NCBI RefSeq assembly: GCF_042652085.1
Contig: NZ_JBHSJF010000006.1
Span: 1,054,001-1,118,000 of the forward strand
Direction of reading: 5' to 3'
DNA length: 64,000 nucleotides
Origin: Flaviflagellibacter deserti
GTDB lineage: Bacteria; Pseudomonadota; Alphaproteobacteria; Rhizobiales; Methylopilaceae
Each line of letters opens with the position of its first letter. Within the stretch, counting starts at the first letter, position 1. Positions 6,799 through 16,404 of this stretch are shown here, one piece after another. The translations under genes and the position numbers were made by a program. Under the pieces are notes generated by a model. The model was given only the letters and a program-made list of their open reading frames with translations, did not search any database and was not told where the DNA came from.

Positions 6799-8607
6799 TT
6801 GCGTTCAGTCTGTGGATTTCTCTTTTGGCTAGGCTTCACGGCTCTGCTCGGAATCCCTAGCTCCGCCGCGCCATCCGCGGAGCCGAGGCACGGCATTGCC
6901 ATGCATGGCGAACCGGCGCTGCCCTCTGATTTCAGTGCCCTCTCCTATGTCCGGCCGGATGCCCCGCAAGGCGGACGCATCACCTACGGCGTGCTCGGCA
7001 CCTTCGACAGCCTGAATCCCTTCATCGTCCGCGGGACGGCCCCTCAGCAGGCGATCGGCAACAACGTCATCGAACCGCTGATGGCCCGCTCTTACAACGA
7101 GCCCTTCACACTCTACGGCCTGCTCGCCGAGAGCATAGCCACGCCGGACGACCGGAGCTTCGTCGAGTTCCGGCTGAATCCGAAGGCGCGATTCTCCGAC
7201 GGCCAGCCCGTGACGCCCGAAGACGTCGTCTTTTCCTGGCAATTGTTGCGCGATCACGGCCGGCCCAATCATCGGACTTACTACAGCAAGGTCTCGAAGG
7301 CGGAGATCATCGACGAGCGGACGATCCGTTTCGACATCTCCAGGTCCGGCGATCGCGAGCTTCCCCTGATCCTCGGCCTGATGCCGATCCTGCCGAAGCA
7401 CGCGACCAATCCCGAGACGTTCGAAAACGGCGGCCTGGAGCCGTTGGTCGGTTCCGGCCCCTACGTGATTTCGCAGGTAGACGCAGGTCGCAGCTTCACT
7501 CTCAGCCGCAACCCCGACTATTGGGGCAACGGCCTGCCGACGACACGAGGCTGGGGCAATTACGGCGAGATCCGCTATGATTTCTATCGCGACGCCAATA
7601 CCTTGCTGGAGGCGTTTCGGCGCGGCCTATACGACATCCGCGTCGAAACCGACCCGGCGACATGGCTGACGGGCTATGACGAGCAGGCCGTCCGCGACGG
7701 CCGACTGGTCAAGGACGAGATCGTGAGCGGCGCGCCGAAACCGATCAGCGCATTCGTCTTCAATACGAGACGGCCGATCTTCCAGGATGTCCGGGTGCGC
7801 GAGGCCCTCGAAATCCTGTTCGATGCCGAATGGGCAAACACCAATCTCTATCATGGCCTTCTGGCCAGAACCGGCAGCTACTTCCACGGCTCCGAATTGT
7901 CGGCGCTGCGGCGGCCGGCCAGCGAAGCCGAACGCGCGTTGCTGGCGCCGTTCCCCAACGTCGTTCGAGACGACATCCTCGAAGGCGCGTGGAAGCCTCC
8001 TGTCACCGACGGCTCCGGCAGGGATCGCGATCAGCTCCGGACTGCGCTGACGCTGCTGCGTTCGGCCGGCTGGCAGCTCGCCGACGGAACGCTGAAGAAC
8101 GAGCGCGGCGAGCCGTTTCGGTTCGAGCTCCTGATCCGCACCAAGGAGCAGGAGCGCATTGCGATCGCCTATGCCCGCGACCTCGGCCGGGCCGGCATCC
8201 AAGCCGACATCCGGCTGGTCGACGCAGTGCAATTCGACAGCCGGCTGCTATCCTATGATTTCGACATGACGCAGTACGCCTGGGACAGTTCGCTCTCTCC
8301 GGGCAACGAGCAGGCGTTCTATTGGGGCTCGTCGGCGGCCGATGCTCCCGGCACCCGAAACTACATGGGGACCAAACAGCCCGCGATCGATGCGATGATC
8401 TCCACCATCACCGCAGCGCGCAGCCGCGATGATCTCGTGACGGCGACGCGCGCTCTCGACCGCGTTCTACTGTCGGGATTCTATGTAATTCCGCTTTTTC
8501 ACCAGCCAAAGAAGTGGATTGCCCGCTGGTCCCATATCGGACGGCCGCAAATCACTCCACTCTACGGGGCGATTCCCGAGGTCTGGTGGCGGGAGTTGGG
8601 GCAATGA
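6799..8607 (+). CDS. YejA-like extracellular solute-binding protein (SBP family 5)
   Basis: A 602-residue periplasmic binding protein of the peptide/nickel (SBP_bac_5) family, closest in style to YejA, the microcin C / peptide ABC transporter component. Diagnostic stretches are HGIAMHGEPALP, the YVRPDAPQGG motif and GTFDSLNPF early, and RFSDGQPVTPEDVVFSW later. The only start that keeps the signal peptide is TTG at 6799, because a stop lies at 6784-6786 in this frame. An ATG at 6783 in another frame encodes an alternative signal-peptide-like start and then ends at 6860, which suggests a possible frameshift. No permease or ATPase genes are adjacent, so it is an orphan binding protein. The 220-bp region before it is divergent with the IalB gene. 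Confidence 0.85.
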   Translation: MRSVCGFLFWLGFTALLGIPSSAAPSAEPRHGIAMHGEPALPSDFSALSYVRPDAPQGGRITYGVLGTFDSLNPFIVRGTAPQQAIGNNVIEPLMARSYNEPFTLYGLLAESIATPDDRSFVEFRLNPKARFSDGQPVTPEDVVFSWQLLRDHGRPNHRTYYSKVSKAEIIDERTIRFDISRSGDRELPLILGLMPILPKHATNPETFENGGLEPLVGSGPYVISQVDAGRSFTLSRNPDYWGNGLPTTRGWGNYGEIRYDFYRDANTLLEAFRRGLYDIRVETDPATWLTGYDEQAVRDGRLVKDEIVSGAPKPISAFVFNTRRPIFQDVRVREALEILFDAEWANTNLYHGLLARTGSYFHGSELSALRRPASEAERALLAPFPNVVRDDILEGAWKPPVTDGSGRDRDQLRTALTLLRSAGWQLADGTLKNERGEPFRFELLIRTKEQERIAIAYARDLGRAGIQADIRLVDAVQFDSRLLSYDFDMTQYAWDSSLSPGNEQAFYWGSSAADAPGTRNYMGTKQPAIDAMISTITAARSRDDLVTATRALDRVLLSGFYVIPLFHQPKKWIARWSHIGRPQITPLYGAIPEVWWRELGQ

Positions 8608-8638
8608 CGATCGCGTCACACGCCGGGGGGCGTTTCGG

Positions 8639-10180
8639 ATGATCTTGAAGCGACACCGTTCGCTTGCTGCGGGCGACAGTTTTGGCGAGGACGTAACGCT
8701 CGACAGCCTGCTTGCGCGGCTGGCCACGACGCGACCTGACGCCCGCGCGGTCGTCGACCCGGCCGACCGTCCCGTATTCACCGACGGTGCGCCGCGCCGC
8801 CTGACCTGGGCAGCGCTCGACCGCGAGGTGGAGAAGCTTTCGCGTGCTCTCCGTTCGCTCGACCTTGGCCGCGACGCCGTCATCGCCCTGCAGATGCCGA
8901 ACACGGTCGAGCAGATCGTCTCCTTCCTCGCCATCCTGCGAGCGGGATACGTGGTGACCCCGATCCCGCTCGCATGGCGCCAACGCGAGATCGGACAGGC
9001 TTTCAGCCGACTCGGCGTGAAAGCTGTCCTGACAACCTCGCGCAGCGGCAGCATGCGTCCTGGCGAAGTCCTCTGCCACGCCGCTTTCGAAGCCTTCTCG
9101 GTGCGCTTCATCCTTGCCTACGGCCGGAACGTGCCGGACGGTGTCGTGCCGATCGAGGAGCAGATCGACGAGTTCGCCTCCGAGGAATTCGAGAAGCTTC
9201 CCGACCGTGCCGGGAAACCCGGCCAGCATCTCGCCGCGATCACCTGGGATGCCGTCGCCGGTGGCTTCGTTCCAGTGCCGCGCGCTCATTGCGATCTCCT
9301 GGCGGCCGGCCTTGGTTATATTCTCGAAGCCGGTATCGGTGGCGCCGACGTCATCGCGACCACGATGTTCGGGACGAGCCTTGCCGGCATGGCGACCGGC
9401 CTGATCGCCAGCCTGCTTTCCGGTGCGCCACTCGTCCTTCACCAGCCCTTCAGCTCTCGCGCGCTCGCAGGCGCTTTGGCCACCGAAGGCGCGACCCATG
9501 TCGTGCTGCCGGGCGCGCTCGTCGCCGGCATGGCCCGAGCCGGCCGCCTGCCGACCCGCCCTACCCGTACCGTATCTGCCGTCTGGCGGACCGGGGAACG
9601 GCCGAGCAAGATCACGATCGCATCCGGCGGCCCGATCCTGACCGACGTGATCACGTTCGGCGAAATCGGTCTCATCGCCGCTCGCCGCGAGGCCGACGGC
9701 CGGCCTCAGCCCATCCCACACGGCGCAGTGCGTCTCCAGCGCACGACCCCTTTGGGTCGGGCGATGATCGAAACCAAGGTCTCAAACCAGGGTCGGCTCG
9801 TCCTGCGCGGCGCCATGACGCCGGCGGCGAACCTACCCGCCGCAACCGGGGCGCCGACGCTCAACATCGACTTCGATGGATGGGTCGATACGGGCCTTCC
9901 GGCGGCGCTGCATGATGGCGACATCCGCGTCGGATCGGTGCGCAACGGCGTGGTCCGCATCGGCGGGCTGGCATTCCCACGGCGCGCGACGGAAGACTAT
10001 CTCGGCATCGCGGCAACAGAAGCCGGCACCGAAGCGCAGTTCCAGCACGACCCGGTGTTCGGCGAAGCGGTCCAGACCGAGGGCGGCGCCAAGTTGCTGG
10101 CATCGACGCTGGATATGCGCGGCGCCTCGCCCGCGCTCTATCCGCGGCCGGAATCCTCCAGCCGTGCCCAGGTAGCCTAA
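8639..10180 (+). CDS. Degenerate acyl-CoA synthetase-like (ANL superfamily) protein
   Basis: A 513-residue protein with the fold signature of the AMP-binding (ANL) superfamily: an early TWAALDREVEKLSRAL / NTVEQIVSFLAILRAGYVVTPIPLAWR block and a central TGLIASLLSGAPLVLHQPF...GATHVVLPGAL block. The catalytic motifs are eroded. The P-loop (normally TSGTTGxPKG) reads as an unrelated WDAVAGGFVPVPR stretch near 201-215. The YGxTE motif is FGEIG, the YxTGD motif is WVDTG, and the C-terminal lysine subdomain is absent. ATP-dependent adenylation is therefore unlikely; it may be a pseudoenzyme that binds an acyl group or partner. Start at ATG 8639, 31 bp after the solute-binding protein stop, so cotranscription is likely. 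It is convergent with mfd (3-bp gap). Confidence 0.7.
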   Translation: MILKRHRSLAAGDSFGEDVTLDSLLARLATTRPDARAVVDPADRPVFTDGAPRRLTWAALDREVEKLSRALRSLDLGRDAVIALQMPNTVEQIVSFLAILRAGYVVTPIPLAWRQREIGQAFSRLGVKAVLTTSRSGSMRPGEVLCHAAFEAFSVRFILAYGRNVPDGVVPIEEQIDEFASEEFEKLPDRAGKPGQHLAAITWDAVAGGFVPVPRAHCDLLAAGLGYILEAGIGGADVIATTMFGTSLAGMATGLIASLLSGAPLVLHQPFSSRALAGALATEGATHVVLPGALVAGMARAGRLPTRPTRTVSAVWRTGERPSKITIASGGPILTDVITFGEIGLIAARREADGRPQPIPHGAVRLQRTTPLGRAMIETKVSNQGRLVLRGAMTPAANLPAATGAPTLNIDFDGWVDTGLPAALHDGDIRVGSVRNGVVRIGGLAFPRRATEDYLGIAATEAGTEAQFQHDPVFGEAVQTEGGAKLLASTLDMRGASPALYPRPESSSRAQVA

Positions 10181-10183
10181 GCT

Positions 10184-13100
10184 CTAAGCCGCCTTCTTGC
10201 TCGCCTCGGCGATCATGGCGATCTGGCGCATCAGGCCAGTCGTGCCTTTCAGTCGCTGCTCTGGCGTCGCCCAGTCGCGCTTGAAGACCAGCTTGAAGTC
10301 CGGGCGCAGCTTCACGTCCCGCTCCTTCGAGAGCCACGCGATCAGGCCGTCCGGATTGCCGAAGCTGTTGTCGCGGAAGGCGATGACCACGCCCTTCGGG
10401 CCTGCATCGATCTTCTCAACATTCGCCTTCCGGCACAGCGCCTTGATGCCGACGATCTTGAGCAGATGCTCGACCTCCGGCGGACGCGGTCCGAAGCGGT
10501 CGGCCAGCTCCACGCCGAACGCCGCGATGTCCGCATCGTCGCTGATCCCGGCGAGACGGCGATAAAGGCCGAGCCTGAGTTCCAGATCCTCGACATAGGT
10601 CTCGGGAATGAGCACCGGCGTGCCGATCGCGATCGTCGGCGACCATTGCTCGTCGATGACCTCGCCGCCCTCCTTGAGCGCGGCCACCGCCTCCTCCAGC
10701 ATCTGCTGATAGAGCTCGTAGCCAACCTCCCGGATATGACCCGACTGTTCGTCGCCGAGCAGATTGCCGGCGCCGCGGATGTCGAGGTCGTGCGAGGCGA
10801 GCTGGAAGCCAGCGCCAAGGCTGTCCAGCGATTGCAGCACTTTCAGCCGCTTCTCGGCATTGGCCGTCAGCGCCTTGTTCACCGGCGTGGTCAGGATCGC
10901 ATAGGCGCGGGTCTTCGCCCGGCCGACGCGGCCGCGAAGCTGGTAGAGCTGGGCCAGGCCGAACATATCGGCGCGATGGACGATCAGCGTATTGGCGTTC
11001 GGGATGTCGAGGCCGGACTCGACGATCGTGGTCGAGACCAGCACGTCGTACTGTCCCTCATAGAACGCGGTCATCACGTCCTCGAGTTCGGTCGCCGCCA
11101 TCTGGCCGTGACCGACTGCGAACTTCACCTCCGGCACCTGAGTCCGCAGGAATTCGGTGATGGTCGCGATGTCCTCGATACGCGGGCAGACATAGAAGCT
11201 CTGGCCGCCGCGATAGCGCTCCCGAAGCAATGCCTCTCGAACGACAAGCGGATCGAATGGAGCGACATATGTACGAACGGCGAGGCGGTCGACCGGAGGC
11301 GTCGCAATGATCGACAGCTCGCGCACGCCCGTCAGTGCGAGCTGCAAGGTGCGCGGAATCGGCGTCGCGGTCAGAGTGAGCACATGCACCTCGGCGCGCA
11401 TCTGCTTCAGCCGTTCCTTATGGGAGACGCCGAAATGCTGCTCCTCGTCGACGATGACGAGACCGAGATCCCTGAAGGTAACGCCCTTGGCCAGCAGGGC
11501 GTGGGTGCCGACCACCACGTCGACATCGCCCGATGCGATGCCCTCCTTCGTCTTCTTCATCTCGGCAGAACCCACGAAGCGCGAAGCCTGAGCCACCTTC
11601 AGGGGAAAACCGCGGAACCGTTCCGCGAAGTTCCGATAGTGCTGACGAGCGAGCAGCGTGGTCGGCACGACGACCGCGACCTGCTTCCCGTTCATGGCCG
11701 CCACGAAGGCGGCGCGTAGCGCGACCTCGGTCTTGCCGAAGCCGACGTCGCCGCAGACCAGTCGATCCATCGGCTTCCCGGCCGCGAGATCGTCGAGCAC
11801 GGCATCGATCGCGTTCTGCTGGTCTTCGGTCTCCTCGAACGGGAAACGGGCCGCGAACTCCTCGTACATGCCGTCCGCGAGATTGAGCCGCTGCGCCTCG
11901 CGCATCGCCCGCTGCGCGGCGACCTTGATCAGCTCGCCGGCCATTTCGCGGATGCGCTGCTTCAGCTTGGCCTTGCGGTTCTGCCACCCGGCGCCGCCCA
12001 GGCGATCGAGCTGGACGTCGGTGTCCTCGGAACCGTAGCGAGACAGCAGCTCAATGTTCTCGACCGGCAGATAGAGCTTGGCGTCGCCGGCATAGATGAT
12101 CTCAAGGCAGTCATGCGGCGCGCCGGCCGCCTGGATCGCTTTCAGATCCATGAAACGGCCGATCCCATGATCGACATGGACGACGATATCGCCCGCCGAC
12201 AGACCCGTGACTTCCGTGAGAAAGTCGGCGGCCCGTCGCGCTTTCTTGCGGCCGCGGATCAGGCGGTCGCCGACAATGTCCTGTTCGCCGACGACGGCGA
12301 GGTCCGGCGTCTCGAAGCCTGTTTCGAGGCCGAGAACAGCGAGACCCACATGGTCCTTGGCGAGCTTCTGCGCCTCGGCCCAGCTCGCGACTTCTTTCTG
12401 GTCTTCGAGGCCGTGATCGTGAAGGACATGGCTCAGGCGCTCGCGTGCACCCTCCGACCAGGCGGCGACGACGACGCGTTTTCCGGCTTCGTGAAGCTCG
12501 TTGATATGCTTCGCCGCCGCGTCGAAGACATTGGCGTTCTCGTCGGCGCGTTCGGGAGCGAAATTGCGACCGGGACGCCCGCCCGCGTCCACGATCTGGA
12601 CGCCTTCCCTGGCTTCCGCCTCGAACGGATAGAAGCGAGCCAGGCCGCTCTTGCCGAGGACGTCCTTGAACTCCTTCGGCGACAGATAGAGCTTGTCCGG
12701 CTTGAGCGGATGATACGGCGCACCACCGGCCTGCTCGTCGAGGCCGCTCTTGCGGGCCTCGTAATAGTCCGCGACGTGTGCCAGGCGCTGGGAAGCCGCG
12801 TCCTCGACCAGATGGTCCAGCACGACCACCGCGCCTGGGAGATGGTCGAACAGGGTCTCCAGTCCGTCGTGGAATAGCGGCAGCCAGTGCTCGACGCCCG
12901 GATAGCGACGGCCTTCGCTCACGGCTTCATAGAGCGCATCGCCGCGGTGCGGCGCTCCGAAGTCGGCGATATAGGCCTGCCGGAAACGGCGCATCGTCTC
13001 CTGCGTCAGCAGAACCTCGCTGACCGGGACGAGGTCGAGCGCCTTCATCTGGCTGGTCGAACGCTGCGTCTCGGGATCGAACGGCCGGATCGATTCCAGC

Positions 13101-13687
13101 GTGTCGCCGAAGAAGTCGAGGCGGACCGGCGCAGGATGTCCCGGCGGGTAGAGATCGAGGATACCGCCGCGCACCGCATATTCGCCGGTATCGCGAACGG
13201 TCGAGGCGCGCAGGAAGCCGTTGGTCTCCAGCCACTGAACGAGACCGTTGAGATCGACGGCGTTGCCCGGCGCGACAGAAAGGCTCTGCGCCGCGATCTG
13301 CTTCCTGCTGGTCACGCGCTGAACCACCGCGTTCGCCGTCGTCAGCACGACGCGGGGCTTGTCACCCTGCTTGGTGCGGGCCAGGCGGGCGAGCGTCGTC
13401 ATCCGCTGCGCCGAGATGGCGGCATTCGGAGAGGCGCGGTCATAGGGCAGCACGTCCCAGGACGGGAAGGTCAGCGTGTCGATGTCCGGCGCGAAGAAGG
13501 CGAGTTCGCGCTCCATCGCATGCATGCGGGTGCGCTCGCGAGCGACATAGGCGATCGCGGCCGGCGCGTTGCGGTCGTTCCGCGCGAGCGCCCGCGCCAG
13601 ATCGGCGAGCACCATGGCGTCGAAGCCATCCGGCGTATGGGTAAAGATCAGCTGCCCGCCACGCGCGAGCACATCGGCCTGCTTCAC
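10184..13687 (-). CDS. mfd: Transcription-repair coupling factor Mfd
   Basis: Mfd is a DNA translocase that removes RNA polymerase stalled at lesions and recruits UvrA. The 1167-residue length fits the family. The order is: UvrB-like N-terminal module, RNA-polymerase-interacting region around 480-560 (GDIVVHVDHGIGRF block), and a RecG-like helicase module with Walker A GDVGFGKT near 646-653 and a DEEQ box near 747-750 in place of the more common DEEH. The translocation region and C-terminal D7 follow. The frame is open to 13795, but the GTG at 13687 overlaps the sdhE stop as GTGA and has AGGA six bases upstream. Together with divergent recG this is a conserved alphaproteobacterial neighbourhood. 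Confidence 0.96.
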   Translation of the reverse strand: MKQADVLARGGQLIFTHTPDGFDAMVLADLARALARNDRNAPAAIAYVARERTRMHAMERELAFFAPDIDTLTFPSWDVLPYDRASPNAAISAQRMTTLARLARTKQGDKPRVVLTTANAVVQRVTSRKQIAAQSLSVAPGNAVDLNGLVQWLETNGFLRASTVRDTGEYAVRGGILDLYPPGHPAPVRLDFFGDTLESIRPFDPETQRSTSQMKALDLVPVSEVLLTQETMRRFRQAYIADFGAPHRGDALYEAVSEGRRYPGVEHWLPLFHDGLETLFDHLPGAVVVLDHLVEDAASQRLAHVADYYEARKSGLDEQAGGAPYHPLKPDKLYLSPKEFKDVLGKSGLARFYPFEAEAREGVQIVDAGGRPGRNFAPERADENANVFDAAAKHINELHEAGKRVVVAAWSEGARERLSHVLHDHGLEDQKEVASWAEAQKLAKDHVGLAVLGLETGFETPDLAVVGEQDIVGDRLIRGRKKARRAADFLTEVTGLSAGDIVVHVDHGIGRFMDLKAIQAAGAPHDCLEIIYAGDAKLYLPVENIELLSRYGSEDTDVQLDRLGGAGWQNRKAKLKQRIREMAGELIKVAAQRAMREAQRLNLADGMYEEFAARFPFEETEDQQNAIDAVLDDLAAGKPMDRLVCGDVGFGKTEVALRAAFVAAMNGKQVAVVVPTTLLARQHYRNFAERFRGFPLKVAQASRFVGSAEMKKTKEGIASGDVDVVVGTHALLAKGVTFRDLGLVIVDEEQHFGVSHKERLKQMRAEVHVLTLTATPIPRTLQLALTGVRELSIIATPPVDRLAVRTYVAPFDPLVVREALLRERYRGGQSFYVCPRIEDIATITEFLRTQVPEVKFAVGHGQMAATELEDVMTAFYEGQYDVLVSTTIVESGLDIPNANTLIVHRADMFGLAQLYQLRGRVGRAKTRAYAILTTPVNKALTANAEKRLKVLQSLDSLGAGFQLASHDLDIRGAGNLLGDEQSGHIREVGYELYQQMLEEAVAALKEGGEVIDEQWSPTIAIGTPVLIPETYVEDLELRLGLYRRLAGISDDADIAAFGVELADRFGPRPPEVEHLLKIVGIKALCRKANVEKIDAGPKGVVIAFRDNSFGNPDGLIAWLSKERDVKLRPDFKLVFKRDWATPEQRLKGTTGLMRQIAMIAEASKKAA

Positions 13688-13992
13688 GTCAAATCCTGTC
13701 CACCCGGCCCAGCCGGCACTCCATGAAACGCCCTGATGCGGCGAAACAGTTCGGTATCGTATTCGGCGGGTACCGGCATCTGGCCGGCGACCCATAGGAA
13801 AAGCTCGGTATCGCCCGCGTCGAGGATCCGCTCGAACTCATCGAGTTCGGTGTCGCTCATCCGGTCAATCCACTCATCGGTGAATCGGCCGAAGATGAAA
13901 TCCATCTCCCGCGTACCGCGATGCCAGGCTCGGTAAAGCACGCGGCGTCGGCGCGGGTTCAATTCAGCGGTGGTGCGGGTGGTTCCGGTCAC
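13684..13992 (-). CDS. sdhE: FAD assembly factor SdhE (succinate dehydrogenase assembly)
   Basis: SdhE assists covalent flavinylation of the SdhA subunit of succinate dehydrogenase. The ~102-residue protein has the defining RGxxE motif as Arg25-Gly26-Thr-Arg-Glu29 (RGTREMD), then FTDEWIDRMSDTELDEFERIL and a tail typical of the family. The start is uncertain: the frame is open to 14109, but upstream sequence belongs to a repeat element. GTG at 13992 is the first start that leaves a family-like N-terminus, though it lacks a good Shine-Dalgarno. The stop overlaps the mfd GTG by four bases, so the two are translationally coupled. Confidence 0.88.
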   Translation of the reverse strand: MTGTTRTTAELNPRRRRVLYRAWHRGTREMDFIFGRFTDEWIDRMSDTELDEFERILDAGDTELFLWVAGQMPVPAEYDTELFRRIRAFHGVPAGPGGQDLT

Positions 13993-14046
13993 GAGAGAAG
14001 GCTTTATGTAGTTGAGAGCCGCGCCGCAACAAGCGTGTTCCTTGGT

Positions 14047-14148
14047 GTCTCGGGGCGGCGAAGCCGAGCCCGAGACCCATACCCCGCAGCATCTCGGCTC
14101 GCCAGACAAGGGCTATGGTTTCCGGGCTCGGCTTCGCCGCCCCGGAAA
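14047..14148. repeat. Dispersed palindromic repeat element, copy 1
   Basis: Two hairpins in mirror arrangement: 14047-14076 (8-bp outer arms GTCTCGGG/CCCGAGAC) and 14119-14148 (TTTCCGGG/CCCGGAAA). Their inner arms (CGGC-gaa-GCCG and CGGC-ttc-GCCG) are also mutually complementary. Between them lie CCATA and TATGG arms. The same architecture recurs at 39846-39940. It sits between the divergent sdhE and recG starts. It is probably a non-coding REP/MITE-like element; origin and mobility are inferred only. Confidence 0.65.
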
Positions 14149-14197
14149 ACGCGCAACTCTTGAACCCTGACCTACAAGCAGGCACCGTCCGCTTTCC

Positions 14198-16291
14198 ATG
14201 CGTCCCCCTGCCCTCAATCCGTTGTTCTCGCCCGTCGAAACCCTTCAGGGGTTCGGCGAAAAGAGCGCGCTTCCCCTCAAGCGGCTTCTCGGGGACGAGC
14301 CGCGCGTCCTCGACGTCCTGTTCCATCTGCCGAGCGGCATCGTCGATCGCCGCATGCGCCCGAAGATCGCCGATGCGGTGCCCGGCGGGACGGTCACGCT
14401 CGAAGTCACGGTCGAGGAAATCCACGCCCCCCCGCGCAACCGCCCGAAGGCTCCGACCCGCATCGTCGTCACCGACGGCACCGGCTGGGTCACGCTCGTC
14501 TTCTTCGGAGCCAACAAGAACTACGTCGAGCGCCAGCTTCCGATCGGGGCGAAGCGCTGGATATCGGGACGGCTCGAACAATACGACGGCATGCTGCAGA
14601 TGGTGCATCCCGAGCGGATCGTCGATGAAGCCGGCCTGTCGAAGCTCCCGCTGGTCGAGCCGGTCTATCCTCTGACCGAAGGTGTCACACAGGGATTGAT
14701 ATCTCGCGCGGCCCGAGCAGCCGCCGAACGGATTCCCGATCTCGCCGAATGGCAGGATCCATCGGTCGTCGCCGGCCGCGGCTGGCCGAGGTTCCGCGAA
14801 GCCCTGCGCCATCTCCATCTGCCGCTCCAGCCGGAGGACGCGGCGCCGGAAAGCCCGAGCCGTCATCGTCTGGCCTATGACGAATTGCTGTCCGGCCAGC
14901 TCGCGCTCGGTCTGGTCCGCCGTCACATGCGCCACCAGCACGGGCGCTCGAGCGCCGGTGACGGGCGCATCGTGACGAAACTCGAAGCCGCTTTGCCGTT
15001 TGCATTGACCGGCTCCCAGGTTCGCGCCGTTCACGACATTCGTGGCGATCTGGCCAAACCCGAGCGCATGCTGCGCCTCCTCCAGGGTGACGTCGGCTCG
15101 GGCAAGACCGTCGTCGCCCTGCTGGCGATGGCGACCGTAGTCGAGGCCGGCCGTCAGGCGGCGATGATGGCGCCGACGGAAATCCTCGCACGGCAGCATC
15201 TCAAGACAATCAAGCCGCTCGCCGAGGCGGCCGGCCTTCGCGTCGCCATCCTGACCGCCCGCGAGAAGGGTCGAGAACGTGAGGCGATCCTCGCCAACGT
15301 CGCGGCGGGCGACGTGGATATCCTGGTTGGCACTCATGCCCTGTTCCAGGAGATCGTCGCCTTCAAGGACCTCGCCTTCGCGGTCGTCGACGAACAGCAT
15401 CGTTTCGGCGTCCATCAGCGGCTGGCACTCGCGGCCAAGGGCGAAGCCGTCGACGTATTGGTGATGACGGCAACGCCGATCCCCCGCACTTTGGTCCTCA
15501 CATATTTCGGCGACATGGAAGTCTCGGCGCTTCATGAAAAGCCGGCCGGCCGGAAGCCGATCGACACCCGCGTGGTTTCGAGCGAGCGCGTGGACGAAGT
15601 CATCGCCGGTCTGCACCGCGCTCTCGAAACCGGGTCCCGCGTCTACTGGGTCTGCCCGCTCGTCTCGGAGTCGGACCTCGTCGACGCGGCGGCAGCCGAG
15701 GAACGTTATATCCAGCTATCGATGGAGTTTCCGGGCCAGGTCGCTCTGGTCCACGGCAAGATGCGTGGCGCCGAAAAGGATTCCGTGATGGCTGGATTCG
15801 CGTCCGGACAGACCCGCATCCTGGTTGCAACGACGGTCATCGAGGTCGGCGTCGACGTGCCCGAGGCCAATATCATGGTCATCGAACACGCCGAACGTTT
15901 CGGCCTCGCACAGCTCCATCAGCTCCGGGGCCGCGTCGGGCGTGGCGATGCGAAGTCGACCTGCGTTCTCGTCTACAAGCCTCCGCTCGGCGAGACGGCC
16001 GAGAAGCGCCTCAAGATTCTCCGCGAAACCGAGGACGGTTTCCGTATCGCAGAGGAAGACCTTCGCCTGCGTGGTGAAGGCGAGGTGCTCGGCACCCGCC
16101 AGAGCGGCCTGCCCGGAACGCGGCTCGCCAATGTCGAGATTTACGGCGAGCTTCTGGAGACCGCCCGCAAGGAAGCGGTCATGCTTCTGGACCGCGATCC
16201 GCACCTGACCGGCCCGCGCGGTCCGGCGCTGCGCACCCTGCTCTATCTGTTCGAACGCGAGGAGGCCGCACGCCTCCTGAGTGCGGGTTGA
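14198..16291 (+). CDS. recG: ATP-dependent DNA helicase RecG
   Basis: RecG is a double-stranded DNA translocase that remodels stalled forks and Holliday junctions. The 697-residue protein has the N-terminal wedge (OB-fold) domain with LVFFG and SGRLEQYDGMLQMVHP, Walker A GDVGSGKT near 297-304, and a DEQH box near 398-401 (DEQHRFGV). Helicase motif III TATPIPRTL and motifs V/VI including HAERFGLAQLHQLRGRVGR follow. The ATG at 14198 lacks a clear Shine-Dalgarno but matches the usual N-terminus (LNPLFSPVETLQGFG). It is divergent from sdhE-mfd. Confidence 0.96.
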   Translation: MRPPALNPLFSPVETLQGFGEKSALPLKRLLGDEPRVLDVLFHLPSGIVDRRMRPKIADAVPGGTVTLEVTVEEIHAPPRNRPKAPTRIVVTDGTGWVTLVFFGANKNYVERQLPIGAKRWISGRLEQYDGMLQMVHPERIVDEAGLSKLPLVEPVYPLTEGVTQGLISRAARAAAERIPDLAEWQDPSVVAGRGWPRFREALRHLHLPLQPEDAAPESPSRHRLAYDELLSGQLALGLVRRHMRHQHGRSSAGDGRIVTKLEAALPFALTGSQVRAVHDIRGDLAKPERMLRLLQGDVGSGKTVVALLAMATVVEAGRQAAMMAPTEILARQHLKTIKPLAEAAGLRVAILTAREKGREREAILANVAAGDVDILVGTHALFQEIVAFKDLAFAVVDEQHRFGVHQRLALAAKGEAVDVLVMTATPIPRTLVLTYFGDMEVSALHEKPAGRKPIDTRVVSSERVDEVIAGLHRALETGSRVYWVCPLVSESDLVDAAAAEERYIQLSMEFPGQVALVHGKMRGAEKDSVMAGFASGQTRILVATTVIEVGVDVPEANIMVIEHAERFGLAQLHQLRGRVGRGDAKSTCVLVYKPPLGETAEKRLKILRETEDGFRIAEEDLRLRGEGEVLGTRQSGLPGTRLANVEIYGELLETARKEAVMLLDRDPHLTGPRGPALRTLLYLFEREEAARLLSAG

Positions 16292-16404
16292 TTCTTTTTT
16301 CAAAATCGAATGAACCGGTTTCGCGAGCCCCACGACGAATGGTCATCGAGGCCGAATATCCCGGCTTAAACGGGCGGCCTCACCAAGTTGAAGGGATGAC
16401 CATT

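Noticed and set aside
13964..15616. A 550-codon minus-strand frame opposite recG
   Set aside because: RecG on the plus strand is unmistakable, and the antisense translation has no recognisable domain.
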